A stretch of 14,039 nucleotides of DNA from Alloprevotella sp. (GTDB taxonomy: Bacteria; Bacteroidota; Bacteroidia; Bacteroidales; Bacteroidaceae): NCBI GenBank assembly GCA_015259235.1, contig JABZGM010000042.1:1-14039 (forward strand), given 5' to 3'. Below are positions 7,379-12,487 of the stretch, one piece after another. The stretch's first letter is position 1; each line of letters starts with the position of its first letter. The position numbers and the translations under genes are program-made. The notes under the pieces were generated by a model. That model had not been told where the DNA came from. It searched no databases and worked only from the letters and a program-made list of their open reading frames with translations.

Positions 7379-8590
7379 ATGCACCCTATTCATCTGATGC
7401 CGAAACCTGCTGGTTCGGCGTGCAATTTGGACTGCACTTATTGCTATTATCTCGAAAAACAAAAACTCTATGCTGCCTCTGGCAGACAAGAGATGAGCGA
7501 TGAGTTGCTGGAAAAATATATCCATGATTATATTGCAACGCAGCCCACCGACAACGTGCTTTTTACATGGCATGGTGGCGAACCACTTATGCGTCCGATG
7601 AATTTTTACGAACGTGCCTTGCGCCTACAAGAGAAACATGCACAAGGAAAGACTATAGAAAATGCGCTACAAACGAATGGAACTTTACTCACACTAAATT
7701 GGTGCAATTTTCTCAAAGACAACAACTTTCTCGTTGGCATATCCATAGATGGAACGCAAGAAATGCACGACCATTATCGAATATCAAGATCGGGACATGG
7801 TACCTGGCGACAAGTGATGCGCGGAGTGGAACTTCTGCAACGCTGTGGTGTGGACTGGAATGCGATGGCAGTGGTGAATGATTTCAATGCACTGCATCCC
7901 TTAGAGTTTTATCGCTTCTTCAAAACCATTGGTTGCGATTACCTGCAGTTCACTCCTATTGTTGAACGCATCTATCGCCATCCTGATGGTAGACTCTTGG
8001 CTTCTCCCATCGAAGGACTGACTACAGCGGAAATGGCTCCTTTTAGTGTCTCACCCAAAGCATGGGGAAACTTTTTATGCACGATTTTCGATGAATGGGT
8101 GCGTCACGATGTTGGAGAGTTTTTTGTGCAAATATTTGATTCCACCCTCGCAGGATGGATGGGGGTGCCAGGAAGTTTGTGCACAATGGCAGAAACTTGT
8201 GGACATGCCACTGCCATGGAACACAACGGTGATGTTTATGCTTGCGATCATTATGTGTTCCCCGAATTTAAGTTGGGAAACATCATGGAGAAATCCTTGG
8301 AATCCATGGTGTTTAGTGAAGAACAAAAGACTTTTGGCGAAAATAAACGCAAACTCCTAACGCAACAATGCAAGATGTGCGAATGGCGATTTGCTTGTAA
8401 CGGAGACTGTCCTCGCACTCGTTTCACACAAAGTCAAGATGGCGAATGGGGACATCCCTATCTCTGCGAAGGTTGGCAACAGTATTATCATCATGTGGCA
8501 CCATACATGGACTTCATGAAACGACAACTTCAAGCAAATTTGCCTCCAGCCAACATTATGAATGTGCTAGCAAAGCACGGAAAACTATAG
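7379..8590 (+). CDS. anSME: Anaerobic sulfatase-maturing enzyme (radical SAM/SPASM)
   Basis: This radical SAM enzyme converts a Cys or Ser in the active site of sulfatases into formylglycine without oxygen, in the cytoplasm. The 403-residue protein has the SAM-cluster motif CNLDCTYC (Cys15, Cys19, Cys22) followed by YYLEK. In the SPASM domain, Cys268, 274, 289 and 344 would bind auxiliary cluster I and Cys331, 334, 340 and 363 cluster II. Their spacing nearly copies that of the characterised Clostridium perfringens anSME. Asp290 in ACDHY matches the proposed catalytic base (Asp277 there). The ATG at 7379 puts the SAM motif at the usual distance from the N-terminus. The frame is open further upstream from a TTG at 7337, but that lies in the leader hairpin. 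No sulfatase is encoded in the window, so its clients are elsewhere. Confidence 0.94.
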   Translation: MHPIHLMPKPAGSACNLDCTYCYYLEKQKLYAASGRQEMSDELLEKYIHDYIATQPTDNVLFTWHGGEPLMRPMNFYERALRLQEKHAQGKTIENALQTNGTLLTLNWCNFLKDNNFLVGISIDGTQEMHDHYRISRSGHGTWRQVMRGVELLQRCGVDWNAMAVVNDFNALHPLEFYRFFKTIGCDYLQFTPIVERIYRHPDGRLLASPIEGLTTAEMAPFSVSPKAWGNFLCTIFDEWVRHDVGEFFVQIFDSTLAGWMGVPGSLCTMAETCGHATAMEHNGDVYACDHYVFPEFKLGNIMEKSLESMVFSEEQKTFGENKRKLLTQQCKMCEWRFACNGDCPRTRFTQSQDGEWGHPYLCEGWQQYYHHVAPYMDFMKRQLQANLPPANIMNVLAKHGKL

Positions 8591-8606
8591 GGTTTCCGCC
8601 GTAGGG

Positions 8607-8638
8607 TTTGGCAGAATGAAGAATAAATGCTAAATTTG
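8607..8638 (+). promoter_or_regulatory. Bacteroidota promoter (TTTG-N20-TAAATTTG)
   Basis: TTTG at 8607-8610 (-33 box) and TAAATTTG at 8631-8638 (-7 box) match the Bacteroidota housekeeping promoter consensus with a 20-base spacer. The predicted start is near 8645. It begins 17 bases after the maturase stop and would drive the four-gene unit starting at 8736, with a leader of about 90 bases. That leader contains an 8-bp hairpin with one bulge (AGGCGTTT near 8652 with AAACGTCCT ending near 8676). Confidence 0.75.
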
Positions 8639-8735
8639 CAGGAAGATATAAAGGCGTTTTTCAGAAGAAACGTCCTAACGAATCCATTATCAACGAAATT
8701 ACGAGCATCTTTTGTGCTCTCCAAGCTACAACCCT

Positions 8736-9374
8736 ATGGGAATTTTCTCTAAATTCTTTGGTGGCTCCTCAAAAAGCGTGCAAGAACAAGGCTGGCGCGT
8801 GGGAGGAACTGAGGATTTCATGACGCTTATACGCGTATACTACCAAGCCGTTATGGCTTCTTCTTTTGGTCTTCGCGACCTCCGTGCCCTACCCGATTTA
8901 AGGATCTTCAAACAAACACTTAAGGTGCAGACCCTCAACAACAAGATTGGTCTCGCTGAAAAGAATAAGTGCAAGAAGATGATGAATGAGATTTATGGCA
9001 TCTCCGACAATTTCTTCAAAGAAATTGATGATAGCATCAAGCGTCGTTGCAGAAATGTGAACGACATGCAGACATATCTCTTTCAGTTTCAAGGTTTCAC
9101 CCAAGAATTGATGATGCTAATGGGCAACTTAATGAACTGGAAGTTCCGTCTTCCCTCATTTCTCCGTGGTGCATTGCGAAATCTCACAGAAAAGTCTGTG
9201 AGTGACATCTTCACCAAAAACTCTTGGAGTGATGCGAGTGTGCAGAAAGCCGTAATGAACGTGCGTGGCTACCAAGCTCAACTTGGATATTCACAAGCAT
9301 GGATGACAGAGTTCGTCTACAACGTGCTTATGCTCGCAAAGAAAGAGCCAAAGTCTGACCCGAAAGATGCGTAA
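8736..9374 (+). CDS. Conserved-looking protein of unknown function
   Basis: I do not recognise this family. The 212-residue product starts MGIFSKFFGGSSKS at an ATG. A GTG at 8712 would add eight residues but gives a less natural N-terminus. There is no signal peptide and no clear transmembrane helix, so a cytoplasmic location is likely. The N-terminal 15 residues are Gly/Ser/Phe-rich and may be flexible or membrane-touching. The rest looks mainly alpha-helical, with Lys/Asp-rich stretches at about 70-110 (NKIGLAEKNKCKKMMNEIYG, then NNFFKEIDD-like acidic helix) and a Met-rich patch (QELMMLMGNLMNW) near 127-139. The tail is KEPKSDPKDA. It is first in a unit with zapB-like, zapA and rny genes, 40 bases before the next gene, so a role near division or RNA turnover is possible. 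That is guilt by association only. Confidence 0.75.
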   Translation: MGIFSKFFGGSSKSVQEQGWRVGGTEDFMTLIRVYYQAVMASSFGLRDLRALPDLRIFKQTLKVQTLNNKIGLAEKNKCKKMMNEIYGISDNFFKEIDDSIKRRCRNVNDMQTYLFQFQGFTQELMMLMGNLMNWKFRLPSFLRGALRNLTEKSVSDIFTKNSWSDASVQKAVMNVRGYQAQLGYSQAWMTEFVYNVLMLAKKEPKSDPKDA

Positions 9375-9414
9375 ACTTTGGCAAGAGTATTCATTGAAGA
9401 ATTCATGACTGCCT

Positions 9415-9708
9415 ATGACTGCCGAAGAAGAAAAGATATTACATCTATTTGAAACGCATGTTCGCCAGCTCATCATCAAGCATAAAGACACGCTTGAACA
9501 CAATAAAAAGCTTAATCAGGCTTTAACAGAAGAGAAAACACGCGTTCAAGAATTGGAACAACGTATTGCAACTCTCGAACAGCAATATGCAAATCTCAAA
9601 ATGGCCAAGATGATAGAAATCACAACGGCTGAAAACCAAGCAGCACAGAAGCGAATCAATAAGCTGATTCGAGAAATCGATAAGTGCATTGCTTTGCTAA
9701 ATGTGTAA
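9415..9708 (+). CDS. Short coiled-coil protein, possible ZapB-like division factor
   Basis: This 97-residue protein is almost entirely helical. Heptad-like Leu/Ile/Val spacing runs from about residue 8 to 90, with strong coiled-coil character in ALTEEKTRVQELEQRIATLE. There is no signal peptide or membrane segment. It lies 18 bases upstream of zapA. In E. coli, ZapB is a short coiled-coil protein that binds ZapA and links the Z-ring to the chromosome terminus, so size, fold and position suggest a functional counterpart. Sequence similarity is not shown, because coiled coils resemble each other by composition. The ATG at 9415 is preceded by an out-of-frame ATG at 9405 within a 10-base tandem repeat (ATGACTGCCT then ATGACTGCCG). 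Confidence 0.75.
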   Translation: MTAEEEKILHLFETHVRQLIIKHKDTLEHNKKLNQALTEEKTRVQELEQRIATLEQQYANLKMAKMIEITTAENQAAQKRINKLIREIDKCIALLNV

Positions 9709-9726
9709 GTTTGACAGCAGATTGAC

Positions 9727-10026
9727 ATGCCCAACACTAGCGATAAGTTACAAATCAGATTGCTGATAAATAACCAGCCATACATGTACACAGTGCCTCG
9801 TGAAAAGGAGGAACTGTTTCGCAAGGCAGCTGACATGATTAACAGCAAATTTAATGTCTACCGCACAGCACAGCCTAATCACAGTGCAGACCGCTATAGT
9901 ACTACGGTGCTGGTAGACTTTGCCATGCAAATTCTCCAAATGCAACAGGAGAAAAGCGTGGACCCCCTAGTAACTTCTATGAAGCAGCTCAACTTAGAAG
10001 TTGAAGAAGCACTCAAGGAGGAATAA
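9727..10026 (+). CDS. zapA: Cell division protein ZapA
   Basis: ZapA binds FtsZ and cross-links its protofilaments at the division site. The 99-residue product has the family layout: an N-terminal beta-rich globular head (residues about 8-25, DKLQIRLLINNQPYMYTVPR), the conserved helix start EKEELFRKAADMINSKFNVYR (shortened form: EELFRKAADMIN), then a long C-terminal helix (about 57-99, containing TTVLVDFAMQILQMQQEK) that makes the coiled-coil tetramer. Length equals that of typical ZapA proteins. The ATG at 9727 follows the preceding gene by 18 bases, showing operon structure. The gene ends in Lys-Glu-Glu codons that happen to spell AAGGAGG, which I do not regard as a ribosome binding site. 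Confidence 0.88.
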   Translation: MPNTSDKLQIRLLINNQPYMYTVPREKEELFRKAADMINSKFNVYRTAQPNHSADRYSTTVLVDFAMQILQMQQEKSVDPLVTSMKQLNLEVEEALKEE

Positions 10027-10106
10027 AAGATTGGAAGCATTCTGCGACACTCTTCCATCACCCCTACAACAATAACCGCAACAAGACATAATTCTATACA
10101 AAGATA

Positions 10107-11639
10107 ATGACCTACTTTATCATAGCTTTAGTAGCGCTCTTAGTGGGCGGAAGCGGAGGCTATCTCTGTTTTCGCTACGTTTTGACGTCCATCTACAAAC
10201 ACAAACTCGACGAAGCCACAAAAGAGGCAGACGTAATCAAGGAGAAAAAGCTTTTAGAAGTCAAGGAGAAGTTCTTGAACAAAAAGGCTGAACTTGAAAA
10301 AGAGGTTCAACAACGCAATCAACATATACTCCAAACGGAGAATAAGTTGAAACAACGCGAAATGAGTCTCAACAAGCGACAAGAAGAAATCAATCGCTCG
10401 AAGCAAGAATTGGACACTCACCAAAATCGTGTCAAGAATCAAGAGGCGCTGCTGCAACGTAAAGAAGAAGAGCTTAGCAAAATGCACCAGCGCGAAATTG
10501 AAAAGCTCGAGGAACTCTCTGGCATATCTGCAGAGGACGCTAAAAATCAACTCATTGAGGGTCTGAAAGCAGAGGCACACAGCCACGCTCAAAGCTACAT
10601 CAATGAGATTATGGATGAAGCTAAAATCAATGCAAACAAAGAGGCCAAACGCATTGTCATTCAGACTATCCAGCGTGTTGCTACAGAAACAGCCATTGAA
10701 AATAGTGTTACCGTTTTCCACATCGATAACGATGAAGTGAAAGGTCGCATCATCGGACGTGAAGGTCGTAACATTCGCGCACTTGAAGCAGCAACTGGTG
10801 TAGAAATCGTTGTTGACGACACTCCTGAGGCCATCCTGATTAGTGCATTTGACCCAGTACGTCGCGAAATTGCTCGTTTGGCGCTTCACCATCTCATCTC
10901 AGATGGACGCATCCACCCTGCTCGCATCGAAGAAGTTGTATCAAAGGTGTCTAAGCAAGTGGACGAAGAAGTGATTGAGACCGGTAAACGTACCGCTATT
11001 GATTTGGGCATCCATGGTCTTCACCCCGAGTTAATTCGTATCGTGGGTAAGATGAAATATCGCTCCTCTTATGGACAAAACTTGTTGCAACATGCTCGTG
11101 AAACCGCAAATCTCTGTGGTATCATGGCAGCAGAACTTGGTTTGAATCCTAAGAAAGCGAAGCGCGCCGGTCTGTTGCACGATATCGGCAAAGTACCCGA
11201 TGAGGAAACAGAATTGCCACACGCACTTTACGGAGCAAAAATTGCAGAAAAATACAAAGAAAAGCCCGATATCTGCAATGCTATTGGAGCGCACCATGAC
11301 GAAATTGAAATGACGTCTCTTATAGCGCCTATTGTACAAGTTTGCGACGCTATCTCCGGTGCACGCCCTGGTGCACGTCGTGAAATCGTAGAAGCTTATG
11401 TAAAGCGCTTGAATGACTTAGAGAATATTGCCATGAGTTATCCAGGCGTAGTGAAAACCTATGCCATCCAGGCAGGTCGCGAACTGCGCGTGATTGTTGG
11501 TGCAGATAAGATTGACGACAAGGAAATAGAAAACCTCTCCAACAACATCGCTACACGCATCCAAAACGAGATGACTTACCCTGGACAGGTAAAGATTACC
11601 GTCATCCGTGAGACGAGATCAGTGAGCTACGCTAAATAG
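10107..11639 (+). CDS. rny: Ribonuclease Y
   Basis: RNase Y is a membrane-anchored endoribonuclease that starts decay and processing of many mRNAs. The 510-residue protein shows every expected part in order. There is an N-terminal transmembrane helix (about 2-25, IIALVALLVGGSGGYLC), a long Lys/Glu/Gln-rich coiled coil (about 30-200), and a KH RNA-binding domain with GREG at 217-220 in the stretch GRIIGREGRNIRALE. A metal-dependent HD domain follows, with His329, His358-Asp359, His396-His397-Asp398 and Asp414 as likely metal ligands or nearby residues. Length fits the family (about 510-520). It lies 80 bases after zapA without an obvious promoter between them, so it is probably the last gene of that unit. 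A terminator follows 17 bases after the stop. Confidence 0.97.
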   Translation: MTYFIIALVALLVGGSGGYLCFRYVLTSIYKHKLDEATKEADVIKEKKLLEVKEKFLNKKAELEKEVQQRNQHILQTENKLKQREMSLNKRQEEINRSKQELDTHQNRVKNQEALLQRKEEELSKMHQREIEKLEELSGISAEDAKNQLIEGLKAEAHSHAQSYINEIMDEAKINANKEAKRIVIQTIQRVATETAIENSVTVFHIDNDEVKGRIIGREGRNIRALEAATGVEIVVDDTPEAILISAFDPVRREIARLALHHLISDGRIHPARIEEVVSKVSKQVDEEVIETGKRTAIDLGIHGLHPELIRIVGKMKYRSSYGQNLLQHARETANLCGIMAAELGLNPKKAKRAGLLHDIGKVPDEETELPHALYGAKIAEKYKEKPDICNAIGAHHDEIEMTSLIAPIVQVCDAISGARPGARREIVEAYVKRLNDLENIAMSYPGVVKTYAIQAGRELRVIVGADKIDDKEIENLSNNIATRIQNEMTYPGQVKITVIRETRSVSYAK

Positions 11640-11656
11640 TTCTGTTCCGTATCTGG

Positions 11657-11698
11657 AGAAGGCAATGCAAAAAAAGTGCATGCCTTCTTCATTTCTTT
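11657..11698 (+). terminator. Intrinsic terminator after rny
   Basis: AGAAGGCA (11657-11664) pairs with TGCCTTCT (11681-11688), and past one bulged A, TGCA (11666-11669) pairs with TGCA (11677-11680). This leaves an A-rich 7-base loop. The sequence after the stem (TCATTTCTTT) is T-rich but interrupted. Its position directly after rny supports a terminator that separates the division/RNase unit from the polysaccharide locus. Confidence 0.75.
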
Positions 11699-11722
11699 GC
11701 ACTTATAAAGCAATAAAAACAG

Positions 11723-11735
11723 TAACGTAGCGTTA
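11723..11735 (+). promoter_or_regulatory. Palindrome with GTAGCGT core before polysaccharide genes
   Basis: TAACG-TAG-CGTTA is a perfect 5-bp inverted repeat around a 3-base centre. It contains GTAGCGT (11727-11733), which equals seven bases of the E. coli ops element (GGCGGTAGCGT) recruiting RfaH to capsule operons. It lies 121 bases before the preferred start of the sugar transferase gene. No RfaH/UpxY-type gene is in the window, and the match could be chance. A repressor operator is another option. I found no convincing TAnnTTTG box in the 217-base gap between rny and the transferase. Confidence 0.3.
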
Positions 11736-11856
11736 TCCTACTAAACAATCGATGAGGAAGCCCAAATAGTATGGAGATACCTCTTTCTTGTTAGTCATGC
11801 AACAACACCATAGCTCTAAACCATCAGACTCTATATGTCATGAAGTTCGAGATACG

Positions 11857-12474
11857 ATGAAGAAGCCGCTTCTGCTTCATCGCGTCTCGAAACGACTTTT
11901 TGATTTGTTCTTTTCCTTTGTCGGTATTGTCATTATTTCTCCCATCTTTTTAGCAGTGTTGATACTCCAGTGGTTGACAACGCCAGGGACTCCTTTTTTT
12001 AGACAAGAACGCATAGGGAAAGGTGGAAAGCCCTTTCACATCATTAAATTCCGTACGATGGAACTTAATGCAGAAGCAGATGGACCACAGTTGGTCAATA
12101 TCAACAACTCTACTCGCTTCACTCGTTGTGGGCAATTTTTGCGAAAACATCATTTGGACGAACTTCCTCAACTTTGGAATGTTCTTATAGGCGATATGTC
12201 GTTCGTTGGCTATCGTCCAGAACGTGTCTTTTTCATCAAGCAAATCATGGAACGCGACAATCGTTATGCTTTGCTCTACTCCACACGCCCTGGTATCACT
12301 TCAGAAGCCGCAATTTACAATGGTTATACTGATACCATAGAAAAAATGTTGCGTCGTCTAGAAATGGACCTCGACTACCAAAATCGCCTCTCACTTTGGA
12401 CTGATTTGAAAATCATCTTTACTACTGCTGTTGTGCTCTTCACAGGCAGACAGGATGCGTCGCAAAATCCCTAG
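11857..12474 (+). CDS. Initiating sugar-phosphate transferase (monotopic PGT)
   Basis: The enzyme moves a sugar phosphate from a UDP-sugar to undecaprenyl phosphate on the inner membrane, the first step in making a capsule or exopolysaccharide repeat unit. The 205-residue product is the short PglC/WcaJ-C-terminal type. It has an N-terminal hydrophobic re-entrant helix (about 14-37) with the kink residues Ser28-Pro29, then QERIGKGGKPF, IIKFRTM, and the catalytic Asp101-Glu102 pair in LDELPQLWNVLIGDMSFVG. The usual VGPRP motif reads VGYRP. I chose ATG 11857 because KRLFD then falls near the N-terminus as in the family. An in-frame ATG at 11797 would give 225 residues. The sugar specificity cannot be read. 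The gene stops 13 bases before the export gene, so the two are co-transcribed. Confidence 0.9.
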   Translation: MKKPLLLHRVSKRLFDLFFSFVGIVIISPIFLAVLILQWLTTPGTPFFRQERIGKGGKPFHIIKFRTMELNAEADGPQLVNINNSTRFTRCGQFLRKHHLDELPQLWNVLIGDMSFVGYRPERVFFIKQIMERDNRYALLYSTRPGITSEAAIYNGYTDTIEKMLRRLEMDLDYQNRLSLWTDLKIIFTTAVVLFTGRQDASQNP

Positions 12475-12487
12475 CCAAAATAATCTT

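Noticed and set aside
7231..7503. An open frame from a GTG across the maturase leader and start
   Set aside because: It starts inside the nagB terminator stem and covers the maturase's radical SAM motif in another frame. A leader peptide is possible, but nothing in it supports translation.
10015..10075. AAGGAGG followed nine bases later by a 14-codon TTG-start frame
   Set aside because: The AAGGAGG is explained by the Lys-Glu-Glu end of ZapA. Bacteroidota rarely rely on Shine-Dalgarno pairing, and the tiny frame has no other support.
10254..10892. A 212-codon open frame on the - strand opposite rny
   Set aside because: It has the same codon-register effect as the frame opposite macA. It lies opposite the coiled-coil and KH part of RNase Y and has low-complexity Phe/Leu-rich translation.
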